From positions 1-44,556 of the forward strand of contig JAFEFF010000209.1 in the NCBI GenBank assembly GCA_018240745.1: a DNA stretch of 44,556 bases. The letters run 5' to 3'. Below the pieces are notes generated by a model. It saw nothing but the letters and a program-made list of their open reading frames with translations, searched no databases and was not told where the DNA came from. Origin of the DNA: Pseudomonadota bacterium. GTDB lineage: Bacteria; Pseudomonadota; Alphaproteobacteria; Reyranellales; Reyranellaceae. Position 1 is the first letter of the stretch, and each line of letters starts with the position of its first letter. This document shows, in pieces, positions 23,564-31,596 of this stretch. The translations under genes were made by a program, and so were the position numbers.

Positions 23564-24745
23564 TCACTTCATCGAGCACTTCTGGTAGTACGAGTCCTTG
23601 CCGTCCTTCACCGCGGTAGCGATGGTCTTGACGGTCATCATGCCCTGCGGGTCCTTGACCGTCTCCTGGATGTAGAAGTTCTGGATCGGGAACTGGTTGG
23701 TGTTGAACTTGAAGTCGCCGCGCAGCGACTTGAAGTTCGCCTTCTTGAGCTCCGCCCGGACCTTGTCCTTGCTGGAGAGGTCGCCCTTCAGCGCCTCCGC
23801 CGCCGAGGCGATCAGCATGATCGCATCGTAGCTCTGCGCGCCGTAGTAGGACGGGTAGACCTTGTACTTGTTCTTGAAGTCGGCGACGTACTTCTTGTTC
23901 TGCTCGTTCGGCAGGTCGTTGACCCACTCCTGCGCGCCGAGCGTGCCGAGCGCCAGCTCGCCCTGCTGCGGCAGGGTGATCGCGTCGATCGAGAACACCT
24001 GGTAGAGCGGCACGGTCTTGTTGATGCCGGCCTGCACCCACTGCTTGACGAACTGCACGCCGTGCGCGCCGGGATAGAAGATGAAGATGCCGTCGGGCTT
24101 GGCGGCGGCGATCTTGGTGAGCTCGGCCGAGAAGTCGAGCTGGTCGGGCCACTTGGTGTAGTCCTCGCCGGCGATCTTGCCCTTGTAGGTGCGCTTGACA
24201 CCGGCCGCCATGTCCTTGCCGGCGGCATAGTTGGGCGCGACGACGTAGAGGCTCTTCACGCCCTTGGTATTGAGGTACTCACCCATCGCCATCGGCGTCT
24301 GGTCGTTCTGCCACGACGTCGAGAAGAAGTTCTTGTTGCACAGCTCGCCGGCGATCTGCGACGGGCCGGCATTGGCCGAGATCAGGATGGTGTCGCCCTC
24401 GTCGGTCACGGTCTTGAGCGAGGCGAGCAGCACGTTCGACCAGATGTAGCCGGCGACGAAGTTGACCTTGTCCTGCTGGACGAGCTTCTCGGAGCGCGCC
24501 TTGCCGACGTCCGGCTTGAACTGGTCGTCCTCGTAGACGATCTCGATCTTCTTGCCGGCCATCTTGCCGCCGAGATGCTCGACCGCGAGATCGACCGAGC
24601 GGCGCATGTCCTCGCCGATTGCCGCCTGAGAGCCCGAGAAGGTGCTGATGAAGCCGATCTTGATGCTGTCCTGCGCCCAGACCGGCTGCAGGCCGAAGGC
24701 CATCGCCGCGATTGTTGCGGCTCCCAACAATTTGCCCGCCATCAT
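23564..24745 (-). CDS. Liv-type periplasmic binding protein, likely for an aromatic acid
   Basis: This 393-residue binding protein has a signal peptide (MMAGKLLGAATIAAMAFGLQ...WAQ). The mature part starts DSIKIGFISTFSGSQAAIGED and contains NFVAGYIWSNVLLASLKTV and YYGAQSYDAIMLIASA, typical of the type I (Leu/Ile/Val) group. It follows the benzoate-CoA ligase gene by 57 bases and precedes livHMGF, so it is the binding protein of that system. Because the operon starts with boxC and boxB, benzoate or a related aromatic acid is the best guess for the ligand. Branched-chain amino acids cannot be excluded. Confidence 0.88.
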   Translation of the reverse strand: MMAGKLLGAATIAAMAFGLQPVWAQDSIKIGFISTFSGSQAAIGEDMRRSVDLAVEHLGGKMAGKKIEIVYEDDQFKPDVGKARSEKLVQQDKVNFVAGYIWSNVLLASLKTVTDEGDTILISANAGPSQIAGELCNKNFFSTSWQNDQTPMAMGEYLNTKGVKSLYVVAPNYAAGKDMAAGVKRTYKGKIAGEDYTKWPDQLDFSAELTKIAAAKPDGIFIFYPGAHGVQFVKQWVQAGINKTVPLYQVFSIDAITLPQQGELALGTLGAQEWVNDLPNEQNKKYVADFKNKYKVYPSYYGAQSYDAIMLIASAAEALKGDLSSKDKVRAELKKANFKSLRGDFKFNTNQFPIQNFYIQETVKDPQGMMTVKTIATAVKDGKDSYYQKCSMK

Positions 24746-24802
24746 CCCAACTCCCTGTTTTCAGTCGAAGTGTATAGAAGCGGAAAATGCTTCCGCTGTC
24801 AG

Positions 24803-26350
24803 CTACGCCCGCAGCTTGAAGCGTTGGATCTTGCCGGTCGCCGTCTTGGGCAGCTCGGCCACGTACTCGATCCAGCGCGGATATTTGTAGGGCGCGAGCG
24901 TCTTCTTGCAGAGTGCCGCCAGCTCCTCGGTCAGCTCCGCGCCGCCTGAGCCGGCCTGCTTCAGCACAACGACGGCCTTGGGCTTGATCAGCTGATCGGC
25001 GTCGGCCTGGCCGATCACCGCGGCCTCGAGCACGGCGGGATGGGTGATCAGGCAGCTCTCGATCTCGACCGGCGAGCACCAGATGCCGCCAACCTTCAGC
25101 ATGTCGTCGCTGCGGCCCTCGTAGATCAGGAAGCCGTCAGGATCCTCGCGGTAGGTGTCGCCGGTGTTGAGCCAGCCGTCGACCATCGTCTCGGCGGTCT
25201 TCTCGGGCTTGTTCCAGTAGTACCTGGCGGTCGACTCGGCGCGGATCCACAGCGCGCCGCTTTCGCCCTTTTTCACCGGCTGGCCCTTGTCGTCGAGCAC
25301 CTTGATCTCGTAGCCCGGCACCGGCTTGCCCGAGGTGCCGGGACGATACTCGTCGAGGCGGTTGCCGATGAAGATGTGCAGGCACTCCGTCGAGCCGATG
25401 CCGTCGAGGATGATCGTGCCGGTCTTCTCCTTCCAGCGGCGGAAGATGTCGGCTGGCAGCGCCTCGCCGGCCGAGACGCAGGCGCGCAGGCTGGAGAACG
25501 AGTGCGGAGCGGCATCCAGCGCAGCGAGCTGGGCGGCATACAACGTCGGCACACCGTAGTAGAGCGTCGGCTTGAATCTCTCGATGTTCTCGAAGGTGAC
25601 ATCCGGCGTCGGCCGCCGATCGTCGAGGATCGCCGTGCCGCCCGCCCACAGCGGGAAAGTCATGGCGTTGCCGAGGCCGTAGGCGAAGAACAGCTTGGCG
25701 GCCGAATAGCAGATGTCGTTTTCGGTGACGCCCAGCACGCGCGCGCCGTAGAGCTCGCTGGTCACGACCATGTTGCGCTGCGCATGCACCGCGCCCTTGG
25801 GCCGGCCGGTCGACCCCGACGAGTAGAGCCAGAAGCAGTCATCGGTCGGCGCCGCGAGCCGCGCCTCGAGCTTGGGCAAGGCGTTGGCCATCTCGGCCAG
25901 GAACCCCTCGACCGTGAGAGCCTTGACCGGCGTCATCAGCAGCGCGGCATCGATCTCGCTCGCATACTCGCTGGAATAGACGACGAGCCTGCAGCCCGAA
26001 TCCTCGAACATGTAGGCATAGTCGGGCGCGCGCAGCAGGGTGTTGGGCGGCACCGGCACGATGCCCGCCTTGATGGCGCCCCAGAACAGATAGAAGAAAG
26101 CCGGGCAGTCCTTCACCACCATCAGCAGCCGGTCGCCGGGCCTGAGCCCCTGCGCCATCAGGCTGTTGCCGGCACGGTTCACGTTCTCCGCGAGCTCGGC
26201 GTAGGTCACGTCCTCGCCGTGCACGGTGCGGATCGCAACCTTGCCGCCGCGACCTTCGGGCACGTGGCGGTCGATGAAGGGCACCGCGACGTTGAAGCGG
26301 TCGGGCAGCCTGACCTTGTGGTCAGCGCCGAAATCGATCCCCTGCACCAT
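24803..26350 (-). CDS. bclA: Benzoate-CoA ligase family protein
   Basis: This is a 515-residue adenylate-forming enzyme. ATG at 26350 is preferred because GGAGGAAAG is five bases upstream. The ATP motif YSSGSTGRPKGAVH lies near residues 176-189. Later motifs are YGVPTLYAAQLA, GIGSTECLHIFI, WLNTGDTYREDPDGF and the C-terminal catalytic lysine in KTATGKIQRFKLR. It matches benzoate/hydroxybenzoate-CoA ligases in order and length. The reaction joins benzoate, ATP and CoA to give benzoyl-CoA, the substrate of the box pathway encoded just upstream. Two GC-rich hairpins separate it from boxB. Confidence 0.9.
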   Translation of the reverse strand: MVQGIDFGADHKVRLPDRFNVAVPFIDRHVPEGRGGKVAIRTVHGEDVTYAELAENVNRAGNSLMAQGLRPGDRLLMVVKDCPAFFYLFWGAIKAGIVPVPPNTLLRAPDYAYMFEDSGCRLVVYSSEYASEIDAALLMTPVKALTVEGFLAEMANALPKLEARLAAPTDDCFWLYSSGSTGRPKGAVHAQRNMVVTSELYGARVLGVTENDICYSAAKLFFAYGLGNAMTFPLWAGGTAILDDRRPTPDVTFENIERFKPTLYYGVPTLYAAQLAALDAAPHSFSSLRACVSAGEALPADIFRRWKEKTGTIILDGIGSTECLHIFIGNRLDEYRPGTSGKPVPGYEIKVLDDKGQPVKKGESGALWIRAESTARYYWNKPEKTAETMVDGWLNTGDTYREDPDGFLIYEGRSDDMLKVGGIWCSPVEIESCLITHPAVLEAAVIGQADADQLIKPKAVVVLKQAGSGGAELTEELAALCKKTLAPYKYPRWIEYVAELPKTATGKIQRFKLRA

Positions 26351-26387
26351 TGCCGTCTTTCCTCCCACGGTCGTCCCCCTCCCTAAT

Positions 26388-26448
26388 CCTCCCCCTGCGG
26401 GGGAGGGAATATGATTCTTGATTGCTCCCTCCCCCCGAAAGGGGAGGG
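26388..26448. repeat. Two GC-rich hairpins between boxB and the CoA ligase gene
   Basis: CCTCCCCC-TGC-GGGGGAGG (26388-26406) and CCCTCCCC-CCGAAA-GGGGAGGG (26427-26448) stand in the 112-base gap. Each has a perfect eight-base stem. Their G/C-run composition resembles dispersed intergenic repeats of alphaproteobacteria and may modulate expression of the ligase and transporter genes downstream. Confidence 0.7.
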
Positions 26449-26462
26449 CCGGGGTGGGGGGC

Positions 26463-27881
26463 TCAGTTGAACCGCACGTACTCGAAGTTCGCCGGCTGGT
26501 TGTTGATGCCGCGGACCGGCGGGGCGATCCAGTTGGCGAACTTGCCGGGCTCGATCACCGCCGGCCCCATCAGCGAGGTGACGTAGGCGCGGTCCTCGTC
26601 GGTCGGCAGCCACTTGTGGGCGCTGGCCTTCCACTCTTCGGCGCTCATCACCGCGCCGTCGGGCGAGACGTGGATCTCGCTGAAGGCGCCGATGCGGCGG
26701 TTGAACGCGCGGTGCGGCAACTTGAGCTCGAAGTCGAGGCCGGCGTCGGCGATCACCTTGTTCCACAGCCGCAGGCCCTTGGCGCAGTCCTCGACATAGT
26801 CGTTGCGCAGCCGCTCGTTCAGGGAGGCGAGCGCCGGCACGGTCTTGCGCACGATGCGGCCGTCCTCGACCGTGTCGATGTCGAAGGTGCTGCCGGTCAG
26901 CACGTGGTCGTCCCCGATCCGGGTCTCGAGGTACCGGCCCTTGACGCCCATCGTGTAGTAGTTGGCGGCGTTGGTCGACGCCTCCTGGCCGAACAGGTCG
27001 AGCGACACCGAGAAGTGGAAGTTGAGGTACTTCTGGATGGTGGCGAGGTCGATCGCGCCGAACGCCCGCACGTCGTCGGTCTTGTGCTCCTTCATCAGCT
27101 CGCAGGTGCGCTGGACGATGCGCTGCACACCCGATTCGCCCACGAACATGTGGTGCGCCTCCTCGATCAGCATGAAGCGGCAGGAGCGCGCCAGCGGATC
27201 GAAGCCCGACTCGGCGAGCGATGCGAGCTGGTACTTGCCGTCGCGGTCGGTGAAGTAGGTGAACATGAAGAAGGACAGCCAGTCCGGCGTCTTCTCGTTG
27301 AAGGCGCCGAGGATGCGCGGCTTGTCCGGGTCGCCCGAATGGCGCTCGAGCAGCATCTCCGCCTCCTCGCGCCCGTCGCGGCCGAAATAGGCGTGCAGCA
27401 GGTAGACCATGGCCCACAGGTGCCGGCCTTCCTCGCAGTTGATCTGGAAGACGTTGCGCAGGTCGTAGAGCGACGGTGCGGTCTTGCCGAGCAGGCGCTG
27501 CTGCTCGACCGAAGCGGGCTCGGTGTCGCCCTGGGTGACGATCAGCCGTCGCAGGGTCGAGCGCAGTTCGCCCGGCACTTCCTGCCACGCGGGCTTGCCC
27601 TTGTTGTCGCCGTAGGCGATCACGCGGTTGGGATCCTGCCCGGCCAGGAAGATGCCCCAGCGATAGTCCGGCATCTTCACGTAGCCGAAATTGGCCCAGC
27701 CGTTGGCATCGGCCGAGATGGCGGTGCGCAGGTAGACGTCGAAATTCGACGTGCCGTCCGGCCCCATGGTCCTCCACCAGTCGAGGAAGCGCGGCTGCCA
27801 GTTCTCGAGCGCGCGCTGCAGGCGGCGGTCGGACGAGAGATCGACGTTGTTGGGGATGCGCTGGGTGTAGTCGATGGCCAT
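26463..27881 (-). CDS. boxB: Benzoyl-CoA 2,3-epoxidase, oxygenase subunit BoxB
   Basis: This is a 472-residue soluble di-iron monooxygenase. The start MAIDYTQRIPNNVDLSSDRRL with AAGGAGG upstream matches BoxB proteins, whose usual length is about 473. Inferred iron ligands, one residue shifted from the Azoarcus evansii enzyme, are Glu121, Glu151, His154 (NCEEGRHLWAM), Asp212 (YFTDRDG), Glu241 and His244 (LIEEAHHMFVGE). With the reductase BoxA it converts benzoyl-CoA to 2,3-epoxybenzoyl-CoA. It starts 11 bases after the boxC stop. No boxA is found in the window, so the reductase must be elsewhere or replaced. Confidence 0.95.
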   Translation of the reverse strand: MAIDYTQRIPNNVDLSSDRRLQRALENWQPRFLDWWRTMGPDGTSNFDVYLRTAISADANGWANFGYVKMPDYRWGIFLAGQDPNRVIAYGDNKGKPAWQEVPGELRSTLRRLIVTQGDTEPASVEQQRLLGKTAPSLYDLRNVFQINCEEGRHLWAMVYLLHAYFGRDGREEAEMLLERHSGDPDKPRILGAFNEKTPDWLSFFMFTYFTDRDGKYQLASLAESGFDPLARSCRFMLIEEAHHMFVGESGVQRIVQRTCELMKEHKTDDVRAFGAIDLATIQKYLNFHFSVSLDLFGQEASTNAANYYTMGVKGRYLETRIGDDHVLTGSTFDIDTVEDGRIVRKTVPALASLNERLRNDYVEDCAKGLRLWNKVIADAGLDFELKLPHRAFNRRIGAFSEIHVSPDGAVMSAEEWKASAHKWLPTDEDRAYVTSLMGPAVIEPGKFANWIAPPVRGINNQPANFEYVRFN

Positions 27882-27892
27882 GAGTGCCTCCT

Positions 27893-29554
27893 TCACGCGC
27901 GCTTGCGGTCGTACTTGGCTTGCTTGCCGGTCCCGTAGAGTTTCAGCGCGCCCTCCGGTCCGGTGGCGTTGGGCCGCTGGAAGATCCAGTTCTGCCAGGC
28001 CGAGAGGCGGGCGAAGATCTTGGTTTCCATCGTCTCGGGTCCGGCGAAGCGCAGGTTCGATTCCATGCCGATCAGCCCGTCGGGCGAGAAGCCGGCGCGT
28101 TCCTCGATCGCGAGCCGCACCTCGTCCTCCCAGTCGATGTCGTCGGGCGTGAAGGTGACGAGGCCGAGGTCGTCGCACTGGCCGGAGTCGAGTGCCTGGC
28201 CGATGTCCTTCTTCAGGACGTCGACATGCTCGGGCTCGGCGAGAAAGCGGGTGGCGAGCCGCGTCAGGCCATTGCCCATCGGGTAGGGGCCGAAGTTCAT
28301 GCCGGTCAGCCTGATGGTTGCCGCCGGCAGGTTCGAGCCCTCGAACACGCCATCCAACATGTAGGAGCGGTCGGCCGCCAGGACGAGCTCGAGCAGCGTG
28401 CCCGCGAAGCAGGACCCCGGCTCGACCAGCGCGATCAGGCTGCGCGAGGAGACGTCGAGGCGCTTCAGGGTGCGCTTCCAGTAGAGCACGATCTCCCGTA
28501 CCAGCCAGTTCGATGCTTCCCTGGCGAGCAGCGCATCGAAGGCCTCGACGGCTGCCGGATCGCCCTGGCTGTGCAGCACCCAGGTGCCGATCTCGGTCTC
28601 GTTCAGGCGCAGATGCATCATCGCATCATCGAGCGCGCGGGCGAGGGCGAGCGGCCAGAAGGCAGCGCCCTGCGCATGGACCGCTGCCGCGTCCGCGGGC
28701 GCCGGCGCGGTTGGGCCGCCGAGCCGGAAATGCGCGGCACGGCGCTCGCGATCGATCTCGACCGTGAGATGCGGATAGCGCAGCGTATCGCCGTCGAAAG
28801 TGCGCTCGACGTCGGGCAGGGCGATGCCCTTGGCGTCCTTCGGGCGCTTCGACTTGCGGGCAACGTCCTCGGCGATCTTCTTCGTCTCGTCGGCGAGCTT
28901 GCTGGGCGGGATCAGCTTGTCGACCAGGCGCCATTGCTGGGCGCGCTTGCCGCGCAGGCCCTCGGCGGTAGTGCAGAAGAAGTCGGCGTGGTCGCGCCGG
29001 ACCAGGCGCTTGTCCACGAGTCGGGTGAGACCACCCGTGCCGGGCAGCACCGCGAGCAATGGCAGCTCGGGCAGCGACACCGCGCTCGAGCCGTCGTCAG
29101 CCAGCAGGATCTGGTCGCACGCCAGCGCCAGCTCGTAGCCGCCGCCGGCGGCGATGCCGTTGATCGAGCAGATGTAGGTCTGGTCCGAATGCTCGGTCGC
29201 ATCCTCGATCGCGAGACGCGTCTCGTTGGTGAACTTGCAGAAGTTGACCTTGTGGTCGTGGCTCGACAGGCCGAGCATGTTGATGTTGGCGCCGGAGCAG
29301 AAGATGCGGTCGCGCTGGCTCCTGATCACCACCGCGCCGATCTCGGGATGCTCGAAGCGCAGCCGCTGGATGGCGTCCGCCAGCTCGATGTCGACGCCGA
29401 GGTCGTACGAATTGAGCTTGAGCTTGTAGCCGGGGCGCAGGCCGCCATCCTCGTTCACGTCCATGGTGAGGTAGGCGACGCCCTTCTCGGTGCTGAGCTT
29501 CCAGTGCTTGTAGCGGCTCGGCTGGGTGCGGAAGTCGATCAACGCGTCGGCCAT
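27893..29554 (-). CDS. boxC: Benzoyl-CoA-dihydrodiol lyase BoxC
   Basis: This 553-residue enzyme is made of two crotonase-like halves, as in known BoxC. Diagnostic segments are YKHWKLSTEKGVAYLTMDVNEDGG, FCSGANINMLG (oxyanion hole), INGIAAGGGYELALACDQILL and PELPLLAVLPGTGGLTRLVDKR in the first half. The second half has LVEPGSCFAGTLLELVLAADR. It hydrolyses and cleaves the 2,3-epoxybenzoyl-CoA product of BoxB to 3,4-dehydroadipyl-CoA semialdehyde and formate. It is the first gene of the box/liv operon. The 80-base divergent gap to the acetyltransferase gene is relatively AT-rich and must hold the operon promoter. Confidence 0.95.
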   Translation of the reverse strand: MADALIDFRTQPSRYKHWKLSTEKGVAYLTMDVNEDGGLRPGYKLKLNSYDLGVDIELADAIQRLRFEHPEIGAVVIRSQRDRIFCSGANINMLGLSSHDHKVNFCKFTNETRLAIEDATEHSDQTYICSINGIAAGGGYELALACDQILLADDGSSAVSLPELPLLAVLPGTGGLTRLVDKRLVRRDHADFFCTTAEGLRGKRAQQWRLVDKLIPPSKLADETKKIAEDVARKSKRPKDAKGIALPDVERTFDGDTLRYPHLTVEIDRERRAAHFRLGGPTAPAPADAAAVHAQGAAFWPLALARALDDAMMHLRLNETEIGTWVLHSQGDPAAVEAFDALLAREASNWLVREIVLYWKRTLKRLDVSSRSLIALVEPGSCFAGTLLELVLAADRSYMLDGVFEGSNLPAATIRLTGMNFGPYPMGNGLTRLATRFLAEPEHVDVLKKDIGQALDSGQCDDLGLVTFTPDDIDWEDEVRLAIEERAGFSPDGLIGMESNLRFAGPETMETKIFARLSAWQNWIFQRPNATGPEGALKLYGTGKQAKYDRKRA

Positions 29555-29634
29555 GGCGCTCCCTATTTCCGGTAATTCGGTGCGGCAATACCTATTTACA
29601 TTCTAATCCGCAAGCGCATTCTGTCCGCCCAAGC

Positions 29635-30054
29635 ATGGTCGCAATCCGCCCCGTACAAGCCGCTGATCTGCCGGCGATTTCGGCCTTGGACGCGCGCCTG
29701 ACCGGCTCGGACAGGCCGGCTTACTGGCAGGAGATGCTGGCTCCCGGGCGCCATTTCCTGCTCGCCGAGACCGACACGGGCATGCTCGCCGGCTTCATTG
29801 CCGGTGAGATCCGCGCCTGGGAGTTCGGCCAGCCGCCAGCCGGCTGGGTGTTCGCCATCCAGATCGATCCCCGGCTGCGCCTGAAGGGCGTCGGCACGGC
29901 CCTGTTCGAGGCGCTGGTCGCAGGCTTCAAGGAGAAGGGGGTCACGCGCGTGCGCACGCTGGTCGACCGCAAGGATCATCTGATCCTGTCGTTCTTCCGC
30001 GCTCAGGGCATGATCGCCGGGCCGTCGCTGCAGCTCGACAAGGAGCTCTCGTGA
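29635..30054 (+). CDS. GNAT family N-acetyltransferase
   Basis: This is a 139-residue acetyltransferase of the GNAT fold. The N-terminal IRPVQAADLPAISALD is typical. The acetyl-CoA binding segment is IQIDPRLRLKGVGTALFEALV (about 78-98), where RLKGVG corresponds to the R/QxxGxG/A motif. It is divergent from boxC and precedes an Rrf2 regulator. The substrate is unknown. The Shine-Dalgarno sequence is weak. Confidence 0.85.
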   Translation: MVAIRPVQAADLPAISALDARLTGSDRPAYWQEMLAPGRHFLLAETDTGMLAGFIAGEIRAWEFGQPPAGWVFAIQIDPRLRLKGVGTALFEALVAGFKEKGVTRVRTLVDRKDHLILSFFRAQGMIAGPSLQLDKELS

Positions 30055-30060
30055 ATCTTG

Positions 30061-30121
30061 CCGGACCGCGGGCGTCCCGCCCGCCTCATGATCATGAGCG
30101 GGCGAGACGCCCGCGGTCCGG
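30061..30121. repeat. 61-base near-perfect palindrome before the Rrf2 gene
   Basis: Arms 30061-30090 and 30092-30121 pair with one mismatch and one extra base. Each arm also contains its own hairpin GCGGGC-GTCCC-GCCCGC (left) or its near copy (right), so this is again an inverted pair of units. The centre CATGATCATG is a perfect palindrome. The element ends six bases before the Rrf2 start codon and shares GCCCGCGGTCCGG with the left window edge. Confidence 0.88.
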
Positions 30122-30127
30122 CGAGAC

Positions 30128-30520
30128 ATGAAGCTGCAGACGGCGACGCGGCTCGGCCTCTACGCCGTGCTCGAGCTGGCGCGTGACCCCGACCGCACTC
30201 TGTCGTCCGCCGAACTCGCCGAGCGCTTCGGCGTGTCGAGCCATCATCTGGCGAAGGTGCTGGGCACGCTGTCCAATGCCGGTCTCGTCCGGGGCGGCCG
30301 AGGCGCTTCCGGCGGCTACCGCTTCATCGCTAACCGGCGCCGCATCACCCTGATGGACATCGTCGCCCTGTTCGAACCCGCCCCCGGCCAGCGGGCCAGG
30401 GAGCCCGGCGAGGAGACCGATATCGGCGCCGCCCTGCAGCGCGTGCTGCTGGAGATCGACGAGATCGCCGAGGCTACCTTGCGGTCGATCAGCCTGGAGA
30501 CCATGCTCAAGCCGAAGTGA
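30128..30520 (+). CDS. Rrf2 family transcriptional regulator without cysteines
   Basis: This is a 130-residue winged-helix regulator. The start MKLQTATRLGLYAVLELARD and the segment LAERFGVSSHHLAKVLGTLSNAGLVRGGRGASGGYRF are classic Rrf2 features. It contains no cysteine, so it cannot carry the Fe-S cluster of IscR or NsrR. It must respond to another signal or bind DNA constitutively. Its start codon is six bases from a long palindrome. The following gene overlaps its stop by four bases (GTGA), so the two are translationally coupled. Confidence 0.9.
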   Translation: MKLQTATRLGLYAVLELARDPDRTLSSAELAERFGVSSHHLAKVLGTLSNAGLVRGGRGASGGYRFIANRRRITLMDIVALFEPAPGQRAREPGEETDIGAALQRVLLEIDEIAEATLRSISLETMLKPK

Positions 30521-31194
30521 CGCTCGTCCGTCTCCTGTCGACGATCGCGATTCTCTGCGCCCTGGCCGGTGCCGCCCGCGGGCAGACTGGGACGTGTGAT
30601 ACCAGCGCCGGCCCGCCGAGCCGGGAGTTCGAGCTCTACGCAACCGAGCAGTGGCCGAAGGAGGCGGCGCGCTTCAAGGCCGACGCCGGGAACGTGTCGC
30701 GCGACGGCGAACGGCTGCGGCTAAAGCTCGACAACGGCAGCACGGTCGAGTTGGCCGACTGCCGGCATGGCATCACGGCCCATGCCTATCTCTACGAGCA
30801 GTACGACGGGGTGGGCGGATTCTACGTCGTGCGCCGGCCGGCCTACCGCGATTTCTCCTACACCCTGGTAATGCGGTCGAGCGGCAAGCAGTACCGGGTG
30901 TACGGTACACCGATCTGGACGTCGGACAAGAAGCGCTTCCTCACCGTCGCCTGCTCGTGGATCCCGCCGCGCGGCACGTTGACGATCCAGGCAGCGGCCA
31001 AGGGCGAACTCGCGACGGAGGCAGAAGTGCCGCTGCCGACCTGCCTCGACGAGACCGAAACCTGCGCGGCGCGCTGGGACAACCCGTCGTGGATCGCGGT
31101 CACCTGCACGCGCGGCGACGGCTCGAGCCGGCGGGGCTCGGAGTTCGTCGTGATGAGGACCAGCGACGGCCAGTGGAAGACGTTCGGGCGCTGA
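30517..31194 (+). CDS. Secreted cysteine-containing protein of unknown function
   Basis: This 225-residue protein has an N-terminal signal peptide (MTLVRLLSTIAILCALAGAARG). The mature part holds six cysteines (TGTCDT, LADCRHG, VACSWIPP, PTCLDE, TCAARW, VTCTRGD) and may form three disulfides. It starts with GTG overlapping the Rrf2 stop. No family is recognised. The mostly beta-like, Tyr/Trp-rich sequence suggests a periplasmic or exported small domain. Coupling to the Rrf2 regulator suggests joint control. Confidence 0.75.
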   Translation: MTLVRLLSTIAILCALAGAARGQTGTCDTSAGPPSREFELYATEQWPKEAARFKADAGNVSRDGERLRLKLDNGSTVELADCRHGITAHAYLYEQYDGVGGFYVVRRPAYRDFSYTLVMRSSGKQYRVYGTPIWTSDKKRFLTVACSWIPPRGTLTIQAAAKGELATEAEVPLPTCLDETETCAARWDNPSWIAVTCTRGDGSSRRGSEFVVMRTSDGQWKTFGR

Positions 31195-31205
31195 AGCCCA
31201 GGGGT

Positions 31206-31214
31206 TGTGGATAA
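31206..31214 (-). promoter_or_regulatory. Isolated DnaA-box-like site
   Basis: The minus strand reads TTATCCACA, a perfect match to the DnaA-box consensus TTATNCACA. It is alone; no second box, AT-rich unwinding region or replication gene is nearby, so an origin is not implied. Confidence 0.3.
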
Positions 31215-31352
31215 GTCGTCCCGCGTCCCGCCAATCCGACCATCGTCCCAACAGGCATGTGGCGCAGGAAGCGGGACGAATCGGCCAAAACCCTTATGGA
31301 ATCGGCATCCGAGCCGTCCCAGCCCGGCGGGATTCGGGACGAATTGGTCCCA

Positions 31353-31523
31353 TCAGCGAAGGTGCAGGCGTTTCACCTGCACCGCCCGGACCTTCGACAG
31401 CAGCAGCGAAAGGTCGGCTTCCGGTTTGACGCTCCACAAGCCGACGGCGTTCGTCGGCTGCGGCCGCTTCTTGCCATTGTTGCTCGCGTGGCTCTTGGCT
31501 TGTCGCTTGGTCCGTCGCTGCAT
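31353..31523 (-). CDS. Possible small basic protein
   Basis: This is a 56-residue frame with GGGAGGAG five bases upstream of the ATG. The N-terminus is very basic (MQRRTKRQAKSHASNNGKKR), followed by VGLWSVKPEADLSLLLSKV. It lies 73 bases after the acyl-CoA dehydrogenase stop on the same strand. A hairpin sits at its 3' end. No family is recognised, and it may be chance. Confidence 0.35.
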   Translation of the reverse strand: MQRRTKRQAKSHASNNGKKRPQPTNAVGLWSVKPEADLSLLLSKVRAVQVKRLHLR

Positions 31524-31596
31524 TGCCAGCTCCTCCCGTCGACCATCCATTCCGCGGCAAGCCTCGCACCGGCCGCGCCATCGCGCAAGACCGGCC

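Larger units (their letters stand above)
31195..31596. other. Mostly gene-free region between convergent units
   Basis: This stretch holds a perfect DnaA-box-like site (31206-31214), two copies of CGGGACGAAT, the small palindrome ATTCGGGACGAAT (31332-31344), a hairpin GGTGCAGG-N7-CCTGCACC (31361-31383) and one weak small-gene candidate (31353-31523, minus). No conserved gene is recognised. Confidence 0.5.

Noticed and set aside
29555..29634. A promoter (TTGCGG-N17-TATTGC, minus strand) for the box operon
   Set aside because: Both hexamers match the housekeeping consensus at only about half of the positions; the region is AT-richer than its surroundings but no element is convincing.
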